A stretch of DNA of 64,000 bases from contig CALUOO010000009.1 of assembly GCA_944322345.1 (NCBI GenBank), positions 1-64,000 on the forward strand, in the 5' to 3' direction. Source of the DNA: an uncultured Bacteroides sp. GTDB lineage: Bacteria; Bacteroidota; Bacteroidia; Bacteroidales; Bacteroidaceae. The position numbers were made by a program, and so were the translations under genes. Positions 46,391 to 54,620 of the stretch are shown one piece after another (within the stretch, counting starts at the first letter, position 1; every line of letters begins with the position of its first letter). The notes below the pieces were generated by a model. It saw only the letters and a program-made list of their open reading frames with translations, was not told where the DNA came from and did no database searches.

Positions 46391-46812
46391 ATGAGACCGT
46401 CTAAAGAATCGTTGTTGTTTTTCTAAGAAGAAGTAGATACGGATTTCCATTCAACTTTGTCTGAGAAAACAGATTTATCTCTGTATGCTGACAAAATTCT
46501 AAAGAATGCCATTTTGTTTTGTGAATTTTCTAGTTCTGGCAAGATCAAAGGTTTGGTAGTCATGTATGCTAACGACTATGAAAAAAAGTATGCTTATATT
46601 CCTTTGGTCGCGGTTTCTCCTGCATATCGGAGGTTGGGGTTGGGATACAAATGTTAGTTGAAGCTTTGGATTATATAAAATCATTGGATGGAAAAATACT
46701 TTCGGTTGGTATCCATACAAATAATCCGATTGCATATAAGTTATATCAAAAATTAGCATTTGAGTATGTCAGTGATTGTGATAATAGATTTTATTTAGAA
46801 TATCATTTATAG
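46391..46812 (+). pseudogene. Broken GNAT N-acetyltransferase (stop codon plus frameshift)
   Basis: An ATG at 46391 begins MRPSKESLLFF, hits an in-frame TAA at 46424-46426, and continues EEVDTDFHSTLSEKTDLSLY in the same frame. Near 46634-46650 the acetyl-CoA motif RRLGLG shifts frame: adding one G to the G run restores RRLGVGIQMLVEAL. The remaining part reads through to TAG at 46810-46812, ending FYLEYHL. The two lesions together make loss of function likely. It lies between the aminotransferase and the PLP enzyme with 2 bp to the latter. Confidence 0.85.
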
Positions 46813-46814
46813 TG

Positions 46815-47750
46815 ATGGAACATTTTGACTTTAATCCGACTCCGGTGTCATACATGCCTTACTTTTCTGATAAGTATGGAGTCAAATTGCATGTTAAGCG
46901 TGATGACCTGTTCCCTTCAGCTTTGGGAGGCAGCAAATCCCGGATGCTTCAATATATACTTTATCCTTTAGTAAAAAGCGGAATAAAGACTATTGTGACG
47001 GCCGGAGGTCCTTGCTCGAATTTCAATAGAGCGATAGCCTTGTTGTGCGCAGAGCATAAATTGGGCTTGAAGTTGGTTTCTTATACGGATAATTTAGAAG
47101 AATATGATACTTCATTGAATAATTATCTGGTTAGTTTGACAGATTGTGAATATATCTATTGCAGCAAAAAAGAAGTTCCTCAGGTAATAGATGATGTTAT
47201 GAGTAAGTCAGATGAGAAATTAACATATTTTATATATGGAGGAGGTAAATCGCTATGCGGTATATTCGCTTATTATGAGGCTGTTAAGGAGCTAAATGAG
47301 CAAATATCAGAGTTGGATTCTCTTTTTGTAGCTTGTGGTACAGGGACAACATTAACAGGCATTTGTGCAGGTATGCAAGAGTATTTCCCAAAAGCAAAAG
47401 TTTATGGCATATCGGTGGCACGTACTTGGGAAAATGAGAAATCCGTGCTTGAGGAGAATATGAATTGTTTGAATGCCTATCTGGGTACAAATTATGATTT
47501 TTCCAATCTTTCGTTTCATGACGAATTTCTTTGTGGCGGATACGCCCAATCATCAATTGAACAAATTTCCCTGATAAAGGAATGCGTATCTAAAGAAGGT
47601 ATGGTTATTGACCCTACTTATGTTGGAAAGGCGTTTTATGGCATGTCTGCTATGTTGTCCGACGGACAGTTTAAGGGAGAGAATATTTTATTTTGGAATA
47701 CGGGCGGGCTGATAAATTTATTGTCCCAGAAGAAATGTTTTGACTTATGA
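46815..47750 (+). CDS. PLP-dependent enzyme, ACC deaminase / D-cysteine desulfhydrase-like
   Basis: The ATG at 46815 gives 311 residues. The fold-type II PLP pattern is clear: the Schiff-base lysine in FPSALGGSKSRM, a Ser/Asn phosphate-side segment TAGGPCSNFNRA, and a Gly-rich phosphate loop ACGTGTTLTG. The closest known families are 1-aminocyclopropane-1-carboxylate deaminase and D-cysteine desulfhydrase, which act on D-amino acids or small cyclic amino acids. In this operon it may make or change an amino acid that is attached to the polysaccharide. It overlaps the next GNAT gene by 4 bp (ATGA). Confidence 0.82.
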   Translation: MEHFDFNPTPVSYMPYFSDKYGVKLHVKRDDLFPSALGGSKSRMLQYILYPLVKSGIKTIVTAGGPCSNFNRAIALLCAEHKLGLKLVSYTDNLEEYDTSLNNYLVSLTDCEYIYCSKKEVPQVIDDVMSKSDEKLTYFIYGGGKSLCGIFAYYEAVKELNEQISELDSLFVACGTGTTLTGICAGMQEYFPKAKVYGISVARTWENEKSVLEENMNCLNAYLGTNYDFSNLSFHDEFLCGGYAQSSIEQISLIKECVSKEGMVIDPTYVGKAFYGMSAMLSDGQFKGENILFWNTGGLINLLSQKKCFDL

Positions 47751-48199
47751 TAATTGAACTAGATAATAGTGTGTACAATGTTCGGCAGTTAGTTCAATAT
47801 TTGAATTGTGTTGACAAAGATTTCGGAGTTCCATTAAGTGATAAGGTTGATTTAGATATTTATGCTCTTAAATTATGTAGTAATGGTCATGTTATTGCAA
47901 TAGTAGATGAAAAGGCCGAAATTATTGGGATTATTGGTTTTTATAGTAATGACAAGGTAAAAAAGATAGCACATCTTCCTATTCTTTCTGTAAAAAAGAA
48001 AGCGCGTGGCAAGGGATGCGCTAAACAGATGATTTCGCGCATGATAAATATATGTAGGCAAGAGGGAATGGAGAAAATACAATGCGATTCTGTTAACCCT
48101 ATCGCAGTCGCTTTGTATAAATCATTTGGCTTTGTGGAATATCGCAAAGAGTTCCGTGATAATATGGAGATCGTTTATTTAGAATTATTATTAAATTGA
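47747..48199 (+). CDS. GNAT acetyltransferase in the ATP-grasp cassette
   Basis: The 150-residue protein has the GNAT core: LPILSVKKKARGKGCAKQMI holds the acetyl-CoA loop (RGKGCA), and the C-terminal segment PIAVALYKSFGFVEY is typical. It overlaps the PLP enzyme gene by 4 bp and ends 1 bp before the ATP-grasp gene, so the three are translated as a unit. It likely acylates the product of its neighbours. Its relation to the broken GNAT upstream suggests a pair of which one has been lost. Confidence 0.82.
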   Translation: MIIELDNSVYNVRQLVQYLNCVDKDFGVPLSDKVDLDIYALKLCSNGHVIAIVDEKAEIIGIIGFYSNDKVKKIAHLPILSVKKKARGKGCAKQMISRMINICRQEGMEKIQCDSVNPIAVALYKSFGFVEYRKEFRDNMEIVYLELLLN

Positions 48200-48200
48200 T

Positions 48201-49142
48201 ATGAATATTCTTGTTACTGCTATCGGTTCGTTTTCAGCCGATTGTGTTATAAATACGTTAAAGAAAAGCGGACATGTTGTAATTGGTTGTGATATTTATC
48301 CCTCTGAGTGGCATGCTGTTTCTAAAGATTGTGACTGTGTATATCAGGTTCCTTTGGCTATTCAAAAAAGTGAATATATAGATAATCTCATCACTATTTG
48401 TAAAAAGCATAATGTGGAAATGATATTTCCATTGACTGATTTGGAAATAGACGTATTGAATATAAATCGGAAGATTTTCGAGAATAATGACATAATGCTT
48501 TGCATTCAATCTTCAGGATGTTTGGAGATTGCCCGTAATAAATATAAGATGTATTGTTTGTTTAAGGACGACTCTGTGGTGAATGTGCCAAGAACTGTTC
48601 GTTCATGCGATTTGTCTGATAACTTTCCTTTACCGGCTATTGCTAAACCTGTGAATGGCAGGAGCAGTGAAGGACTTAAAAGAATTAATAGCAGCGAAGA
48701 ACTTGTCGAACTTAAAAAAAACGATAACTACATTATTCAAAAATTATTGGATGGCAATGTTTTTACAGTAGACTATGTTCGTGATGCCTTGACTGGATAT
48801 GATTTTGCCATACCGAGAGAAGAACTTTTACGTACAAAGAATGGTGCTGGTACAACCGTTCGTATAGTGAATAATGATACTTTAAGAGAAATTTCATCAT
48901 ATATAGGGAAAAAAATAGGAGTGAATGGATGCATCAATATGGAATTTATATGTTGTGCTAATACTTATTATTTGATAGATATCAATCCTCGTTTTTCAGC
49001 AGGGGTAGCATTTAGCAATTTTGTAGGTTATGATATGGTAACGGCTCATTTGAACTGCTTTATCAATACAGGAAGATTGCCTGTCCCAATAAATTATAGA
49101 GAACAGTTAATTTGTAAACGGTATAAAGAGGAACAATTGTAA
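48201..49142 (+). CDS. ATP-grasp ligase (carbamoyl-phosphate-synthase/PylC-like)
   Basis: The 313-residue protein starts with a Rossmann-like preATP-grasp domain (MNILVTAIGSFSADCVI) and has ATP-grasp features: a lysine-containing strand LPAIAKPVNGRSSEG, and the metal-binding NMEFI with DINPRFSAG near residues 250-275. Such ligases join a carboxylate to an amine through an acyl phosphate. With the PLP enzyme and GNAT it suggests attachment of an amino acid or similar group to a sugar or another amino acid. I know of no described pathway with this gene set. Confidence 0.85.
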   Translation: MNILVTAIGSFSADCVINTLKKSGHVVIGCDIYPSEWHAVSKDCDCVYQVPLAIQKSEYIDNLITICKKHNVEMIFPLTDLEIDVLNINRKIFENNDIMLCIQSSGCLEIARNKYKMYCLFKDDSVVNVPRTVRSCDLSDNFPLPAIAKPVNGRSSEGLKRINSSEELVELKKNDNYIIQKLLDGNVFTVDYVRDALTGYDFAIPREELLRTKNGAGTTVRIVNNDTLREISSYIGKKIGVNGCINMEFICCANTYYLIDINPRFSAGVAFSNFVGYDMVTAHLNCFINTGRLPVPINYREQLICKRYKEEQL

Positions 49143-49151
49143 TTCTATCAC

Positions 49152-49173
49152 TTTGCCAACGTACGTTGGCAAA
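49152..49173. repeat. Perfect 22-bp palindrome before the tandem array
   Basis: TTTGCCAACGT is followed directly by its exact complement ACGTTGGCAAA. The palindrome sits 10 bp after the ATP-grasp stop and 5 bp before the 42-bp array. It has no loop, so it looks more like a protein-binding site or recombination site than a terminator. Confidence 0.85.
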
Positions 49174-49178
49174 CCGGT

Positions 49179-49388
49179 CAAGGGCTTGAAAATGTCCGCA
49201 ATACGCTTTGGTATCGTTTCCGAGGGCTTGGAAATGGCCACAACACGCTTTGGCATCGTTTTCAAGGGCTTGGAAATGGCCACAATGCGCTTTGGCATCG
49301 TTTTCAAGGGCCTGAAAATGGCCACAACACGCTTTGGCATCGTTTTCAAGGGTTAGGGAGTGTCCGCAACACGCTTTGGCATCATTCC
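49179..49388. repeat. Five 42-bp tandem repeats
   Basis: Units start at 49179, 49221, 49263, 49305 and 49347, with a degenerate sixth from 49389. Each has AAGGG at its start and CGCTTTGGCATCGTTTT or close to it at the end. Because 42 is a multiple of 3, open frames run through on both strands, but the implied repeat peptides are not convincing genes. The unit most like the others is in the middle; end units are more diverged. Confidence 0.9.
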
Positions 49389-49440
49389 TAAGGGATTGGG
49401 CGGCGACAATACGCATATTTTCACTTAAATCATAAACAAT

Positions 49441-50244
49441 ATGGCAAACCAGATTCAATTTTTTGGCATGAGCCAGATGACTATCGGCTCGTGCAGCGAT
49501 TTCCATACCCGAGTGAATAACTTCATCACAACGGCTACACCGGCCGCCTTGCATATCGAGTCGCAAGCCGCCGCTTACGCCACGGCGGTAGAGACGTTGG
49601 CTTCCATTGTTAACCGTGAGCGTGCTTTCGTCTCTACCAAGGCTTTACGTGAGGCCGATCAGGTTCGCGACAGTGCTGCGGGAGTTATCAGTCAGGTGAT
49701 TAATGCTTGCCTTACTTCGCCGGTAGCCGAACGCAGAGCAGCAGCCCAGCTGCTGGATGCCAAGATGGCTTCCTATCGTGGTATCCGCAATCATGAATAT
49801 ACCAAGCAGACTGCCGAAGTACGTGGAATGTTGGTTATGCTTGATGCACAGGCAGAAGCAGTCGATACGTTAGGGCTGTCTCTCGAAGTAGAAGCCCTTC
49901 GTGAGGCAAATGCTACGTTCGATACCCAGTATTACGCACGTACTGCAGAAAGTGGTGCCCGTAAGGCACAGAGCAACGTGAAGTCGAGTGAAGTCATCGA
50001 ACAAGTCAATAAACTCTATAATGAGATTGTCATGCTGGTCAACGCCTATGCCGTGGTACAGCCGACTGACGCTATTAATACCTTTATCGGTAATGTGAAC
50101 GGTGCGGTGGCAGCTTTCTCGCGTATTGCAGGTAGCAGTACTTCGGGTAATGGTGAAATAGGAGAGGGAGAAGCTCCCGATCCGGAACTTCCCGGAGACG
50201 GTGATGGGGGTGACGATGGTGAGAGTCCCGATCCGATAGTGTAA
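49441..50244 (+). CDS. DUF6261 family protein with acidic Pro/Gly/Asp tail
   Basis: The 267-residue protein is mostly alpha-helical, rich in Ala, Glu and Arg (for example RAAAQLLDAKMASYRGIRNH), consistent with a helical bundle. From residue about 240 it ends in an acidic low-complexity tail of Gly, Glu, Asp and Pro. I recognise it as DUF6261, a Bacteroides family without known function. No signal peptide is present, so it should be cytoplasmic. It does not look like a capsule enzyme and carries its own repeat array upstream, which suggests an insertion in the locus. Confidence 0.8.
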   Translation: MANQIQFFGMSQMTIGSCSDFHTRVNNFITTATPAALHIESQAAAYATAVETLASIVNRERAFVSTKALREADQVRDSAAGVISQVINACLTSPVAERRAAAQLLDAKMASYRGIRNHEYTKQTAEVRGMLVMLDAQAEAVDTLGLSLEVEALREANATFDTQYYARTAESGARKAQSNVKSSEVIEQVNKLYNEIVMLVNAYAVVQPTDAINTFIGNVNGAVAAFSRIAGSSTSGNGEIGEGEAPDPELPGDGDGGDDGESPDPIV

Positions 50245-50263
50245 TCATTTAATTTTTCCTCAA

Positions 50264-50295
50264 GCAGTCCGTTTATGGTTTTCCAAGCGGACTGC
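50264..50295. other. Hairpin between DUF6261 and GT2 genes
   Basis: GCAGTCCG (50264-50271) and CGGACTGC (50288-50295) form an 8-bp stem. No T run follows, so termination would be weak at best and downstream genes can still be read through. Confidence 0.5.
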
Positions 50296-50321
50296 CTTCA
50301 TGTCTAAATTGAAAAATATTG

Positions 50322-51185
50322 ATGGATAAAGATATAGCGATAAGCAAGGAAGAACAACCGTTGATGGTTACCATCCGGTGTCTAACGTACAATCACGAAC
50401 CTTACATCCGGCAATGTCTGGAAGGATTTGTGATGCAGAAAACCAATTTCCGTTTTGAGGCAATTGTGCACGATGATGCTTCTACAGATGGTACGGCAGC
50501 TATTATTCGTGAATATGCGGAGAAGTATCCGGATATTATCAAACCGATTTATGAGACGGAGAACCAATATTCGAAGCATGATGGATCGCTTCGTAGGATT
50601 ATGGATGCACATACGCATGGGAAGTACGTAGCAGTGTGTGAGGGGGATGATTATTGGATTGATCCGTTGAAGTTGCAGAAGCAGGTGGACTTTTTGGAGG
50701 GGAATCCGGATTTTATTGCTTGTTTTCATAATGCTTTTGTTTATAATTTATTTGCCATTGATAGGTCAAGGATTTTTAATAAAGAGAAAAAAAATATTTT
50801 TGGAACCAAAGATTTAATAGAAAAAAAGTGGTTTATTCCAACAGCGAGTATTGTTTTTCATAGAGTTGACTTAAGTGATATTCCTTCATGTTTTAAAAAG
50901 TATTCTATGGATGTTGCTTTGATGTTATATCTTTCAAAATCAGGTAAAATCTATGGATTTAAAGAAATTATGAGCGTTTATAGATTAGGAACATTGGGAA
51001 GCGTCACAGCTAACAATATTTCTAGTGGAAAATCAATATATACTTTAAAGAAATATATATTTTTTTTATCTGCAGTCAATAGAGAATTTTTTAATTCCCA
51101 ATTTGAATATTCAGTAGTGAAAAGGAAAATGATTGCATATCTCTCAATAGTTAAATATTATATAACTAAGATTTGTGTAAAATAA
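50322..51185 (+). CDS. Glycosyltransferase family 2
   Basis: The ATG at 50322 gives 287 residues. The N-terminal half is a GT-A domain: VTIRCLTYNHEPYIRQCLEGF, HDDASTDGTAAII with the nucleotide-binding DD, and CEGDDYWIDP with the metal-binding DD. The C-terminal half becomes AT-rich and Lys/Phe-rich, matching the low-GC block that follows. It transfers one sugar of the repeat unit; donor and acceptor cannot be assigned. Confidence 0.9.
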   Translation: MDKDIAISKEEQPLMVTIRCLTYNHEPYIRQCLEGFVMQKTNFRFEAIVHDDASTDGTAAIIREYAEKYPDIIKPIYETENQYSKHDGSLRRIMDAHTHGKYVAVCEGDDYWIDPLKLQKQVDFLEGNPDFIACFHNAFVYNLFAIDRSRIFNKEKKNIFGTKDLIEKKWFIPTASIVFHRVDLSDIPSCFKKYSMDVALMLYLSKSGKIYGFKEIMSVYRLGTLGSVTANNISSGKSIYTLKKYIFFLSAVNREFFNSQFEYSVVKRKMIAYLSIVKYYITKICVK

Positions 51186-51250
51186 ATGGTCGTATTGGTG
51201 CTGTCAATATTTGAAAATATTAGTTTCGGTAGTTAATTTTGCTGATAGAT

Positions 51251-52450
51251 ATGATCTTATTTGTTTTATTTGTATTTGGTCTTGCTGTATTGTATGATTT
51301 GAGGAATGAGGTTAATTTATACCGTTTATTGTTATTATTATATTTAGGTTCTTTTTTATCTTCATTTTTACTTGATGTCTTTGTTGAAGAGCAATCAATC
51401 TGTTTTTTCCCGACTTTTTATTTGTGTATATTTTTATTTATTTGTTTTTCCCCTTTTAAAAAGATTGGTTATCAAGTAGTATCTGACGGTATTAAAGAAA
51501 AAAAACTTGCTTACATTTTGTGTCTTATACTTTTCCCTGCGACAATATTTTATTTATACTATTTTATATTATTGTTGACTTCTGGAATAAATCTTTCACA
51601 GGTTAGACATGTCATTTATGATGATGGATCGTTCATTCCTCAATCGTTCTTTAATACATTTATGGCACACTTTACACCTGCTTATTTTTTGTGTATTTAT
51701 TTATATTTTTTTTCTAAAGCAAATAATTGGTCTAAGGTCTTGTCTTTCTGCTTACTTTTTTCGTCTTTTTCTTTTCCTGCATTAACCTTAGCTAATTTTG
51801 GGCGAGATGGAATCGTTTATTGGCTTTTAAATTTTGTCTTTCTTTACAGTTTGTTTCGTTATCATTTACCCTATAAAACACGTTTTGTGATTAAGCAAAG
51901 TATTTGGATCGTATCAATTGTGTTGTTAACAGTTATGTGCTTTATAACTATAATGCGATTTAGCGATGAGAATATGTTGCAGGGAGTTGTAGAAAGTTTA
52001 TTATCTTATTATGGACAGCAAATACAAAATTTCTCAGATATATTTAATGTAAGTTCTGAAAAATATTCATTGTTCCCGGGATTAAGAAAGATCTTAAATT
52101 TAGAAGTAATGAGTCAAGATGAATCCTATGATTTGTTATTATCATTAGGATTGGAAGACAATTTCAATGTTTTTTCATATTTTGTTTCGGCTTTCACTAA
52201 AGCATTTGGTAAATTGGGGGGACTTCTAATAGTTTTATTTTTCTCAATGTTTGTTTATAGCTTGAAGACTGCATATACTCGAACGAAATCGTCATATTAT
52301 TTTATGCTTTTATTTTTATTTTTTCAGATACCCATGAATGGCGTTTTTTATTATAGACAAGGTATCGGAAATATGGATGTTTCTTACTTATTTATATGCT
52401 TGATTTTATTTGTATTGTTTAGAATTAAATTTAAAAATATCCTAGTATGA
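51251..52450 (+). CDS. Putative O-antigen/capsule repeat-unit polymerase (Wzy)
   Basis: From the ATG at 51251 the protein has 399 residues with about ten membrane segments, rich in Phe, Leu and Tyr. A large loop with charged and aromatic residues near residues 260-310 is typical of Wzy. Wzy proteins share little sequence, so the call rests on topology, length and position between glycosyltransferases in a Wzx/Wzz locus. The gene is strikingly AT-rich. It overlaps the next gene by 4 bp (ATGA). Confidence 0.75.
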   Translation: MILFVLFVFGLAVLYDLRNEVNLYRLLLLLYLGSFLSSFLLDVFVEEQSICFFPTFYLCIFLFICFSPFKKIGYQVVSDGIKEKKLAYILCLILFPATIFYLYYFILLLTSGINLSQVRHVIYDDGSFIPQSFFNTFMAHFTPAYFLCIYLYFFSKANNWSKVLSFCLLFSSFSFPALTLANFGRDGIVYWLLNFVFLYSLFRYHLPYKTRFVIKQSIWIVSIVLLTVMCFITIMRFSDENMLQGVVESLLSYYGQQIQNFSDIFNVSSEKYSLFPGLRKILNLEVMSQDESYDLLLSLGLEDNFNVFSYFVSAFTKAFGKLGGLLIVLFFSMFVYSLKTAYTRTKSSYYFMLLFLFFQIPMNGVFYYRQGIGNMDVSYLFICLILFVLFRIKFKNILV

Positions 52451-53403
52451 AAATTCTTCTTATAGCTCCTACTGCGTATAATTATTATATTGATATTTCA
52501 GAAACTTTAAAGGATATGGGGCATTCTGTTCATTTCGTTCCAGATTTTGTTCCTTCGTTTATGAATAGAAGTTTTCGCTTTCTTTCTTTATCGTTGATAT
52601 CTTTTTTTCAAAATAGGTATATATGTAATGTTATAAAAAAGTTGCCATCTGATTTTGATTGTATATTTCTTATTAGAGGATATGCTTTTAATGAACATTC
52701 CATTAAAATCTTAAAAGATAAATATAGTGATGCACGTTTAATTTTATATCAATGGGACCCATTAAGTGTAAGTCATTTCTCGTCTCATGCATTGAGATAT
52801 TTTGATAAGTGTTTTACTTTTGATTATTCAGATTCTATAACATATTCTGTCTTTGTTCAAAAACCGTTATTTTTTATAGATAAATATAATCATTATGTTG
52901 ATAAATGTGATGTTGATATTTCTTTTATTGGATCAAATCATTCTAATCGTTTAGAAATATGTTCTTTATTATTTGATTATTTTGAAAAATATCATATAAA
53001 TATGTTTATCAGAATAAATAGTCAAATTTTTAAAACAATGTTTTTTCTAATTAAGAAATATAATTTATATTCTACGGCATTAAAGAGGAAATGGATCGTT
53101 TTTTCGCCAATATCTCGTTTAGTATCACAGAGTATATTTGATAGATCTATTGCTGTTCTAGATATTCATAGTCCTAAACAGAAAGGTTTATCAATTAGAG
53201 TGATTGAGGTTTTGAGTAAAGGTAAAAAATTGATAACAACGAATTTGTCAATAAAAGAAGAAAAATTTTATAATCCAAATATGATTTGTATAATAGATCC
53301 TTATAATTTGGATTTTGACATTTCTTTTCTAAAAAGACCCAATGAAAAAATTGACATGGGGATGTATAGATTAGATAATTGGTTATTGGATGTTCTTTCT
53401 TAG
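52447..53403 (+). CDS. Glycosyltransferase-like protein (CgeB/GT-B type)
   Basis: The 318-residue protein starts MKILLIAPTAYNYYIDISET and has GT-B-like features: a Rossmann-like N-terminal half with LILYQWDPLS, and a C-terminal segment SIRVIEVLSKGKKLITTN that resembles the donor-binding region of CgeB-type transferases. It is as AT-rich as the polymerase gene that it overlaps by 4 bp, so both probably arrived together. The sugar is unknown. Confidence 0.7.
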   Translation: MKILLIAPTAYNYYIDISETLKDMGHSVHFVPDFVPSFMNRSFRFLSLSLISFFQNRYICNVIKKLPSDFDCIFLIRGYAFNEHSIKILKDKYSDARLILYQWDPLSVSHFSSHALRYFDKCFTFDYSDSITYSVFVQKPLFFIDKYNHYVDKCDVDISFIGSNHSNRLEICSLLFDYFEKYHINMFIRINSQIFKTMFFLIKKYNLYSTALKRKWIVFSPISRLVSQSIFDRSIAVLDIHSPKQKGLSIRVIEVLSKGKKLITTNLSIKEEKFYNPNMICIIDPYNLDFDISFLKRPNEKIDMGMYRLDNWLLDVLS

Positions 53404-53439
53404 TCTTATTTAAAATTATATTATTTTATACAATTTGAT

Positions 53440-54513
53440 ATGTCTATATTCAAAGACAAAATCCTTTTAATTACCGGTGGAACAGGTTCTTTCGGTAATG
53501 CTGTATTGCGTCGTTTCCTTGACAGCGACATCAAGGAGATCCGCATCTTCAGCCGTGACGAGAAAAAGCAGGATGACATGCGCCATCATTTGCAGAATTC
53601 CAAAGTGAAGTTTTATATTGGCAATGTGCGCGACCGCCAGTCGGTGGACGGGGCAATGCAAGGAGTAGATTACGTATTTGCTGCTGCGGCATTGAAGCAG
53701 GTGCCAAGTTGTGAATTTTTTCCGTTACAGGCGGTGCAAACGAATGTGATGGGTACTAACAACGTATTGGAATCGGCTGTGGCTCATGGAGTGAAAAACG
53801 TGGTGGTGCTTTCTACCGATAAGGCTGCTTATCCTATCAATGCAATGGGAATCAGTAAGGCGATGATGGAGAAGGTGGCTATTGCCAAAGGACGCCAGTT
53901 GGGAGAGAATGCAAAAACTACTATTTGCTGTACACGTTACGGAAATGTGATGGCAAGCCGTGGCTCGGTAATTCCTTTATGGGTGGAGCAGATGAAGTCT
54001 GGGAAACCGATTACTATTACCGATCCGAACATGACCCGCTTTATGATGACACTTGACGATGCGGTAGATCTGGTGGTTTATGCATTTGAGCATGGGCATA
54101 ATGGTGACCTTTTTGTGCAGAAGGCACCGGCAGCTACATTGGAGGTACTGGCACAGGCCTTGAAAGAAACGTATGCACAGATAGATTCCAGATATGGAGA
54201 GACGGAAGTGAAGGTTATCGGTACGAGACATGGAGAAAAGTTGTATGAGACATTGGTAACTCGCGAAGAAATGGCTAAGGCGATTGATATGGGGGGGTAC
54301 TACCGGATACCTTGTGATACACGCGATTTAAATTACGATAAGTATTTTACGCAAGGGGATGAAGAGGTGGCCAAAATTGAGGATTATCATTCGCACAACA
54401 CGGCTCGCCTTGATGTGGAAGGAATGAAAAAGTTATTATTGAAGCTTCGTTTTATCCGTGAAGACTTGGGACTGGAGGCTAAGGCTAAAAGTTCTGAGAT
54501 AAGAAGTGAATAA
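53440..54513 (+). CDS. capE: UDP-GlcNAc 4,6-dehydratase/5-epimerase (CapE/FnlA type)
   Basis: CapE begins UDP-L-FucNAc synthesis by dehydrating and epimerising UDP-GlcNAc. The 357-residue SDR enzyme has GGTGSFG at 13-19, STDKA at 125-129 and the atypical MGISK at 136-140, where Met replaces the usual catalytic Tyr, as is known for this subfamily. It is followed by capF and capG in the order of S. aureus cap5/8 and E. coli fnlABC. The return to moderate GC here contrasts with the upstream AT-rich block. Confidence 0.93.
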   Translation: MSIFKDKILLITGGTGSFGNAVLRRFLDSDIKEIRIFSRDEKKQDDMRHHLQNSKVKFYIGNVRDRQSVDGAMQGVDYVFAAAALKQVPSCEFFPLQAVQTNVMGTNNVLESAVAHGVKNVVVLSTDKAAYPINAMGISKAMMEKVAIAKGRQLGENAKTTICCTRYGNVMASRGSVIPLWVEQMKSGKPITITDPNMTRFMMTLDDAVDLVVYAFEHGHNGDLFVQKAPAATLEVLAQALKETYAQIDSRYGETEVKVIGTRHGEKLYETLVTREEMAKAIDMGGYYRIPCDTRDLNYDKYFTQGDEEVAKIEDYHSHNTARLDVEGMKKLLLKLRFIREDLGLEAKAKSSEIRSE

Positions 54514-54620
54514 ATATCTGTTTGTTTGCTTATTCGAGTAGAAAGTTACTGTTTCTATAATTCTATTACCGCCGAAACATGACTTATGGCGGACTTTCCC
54601 AGATTTAAACAGATTTATTT

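Noticed and set aside
49153-49356. Plus-strand frame with repeated MATTRFGIVFKGL-like peptide
   Set aside because: Same reason; no promoter, start context or family features.
49063-49566. Long minus-strand frame encoding 14-residue repeats across the 42-bp array
   Set aside because: It is a by-product of a repeat length divisible by 3, overlaps two real genes in antisense and has no plausible start.
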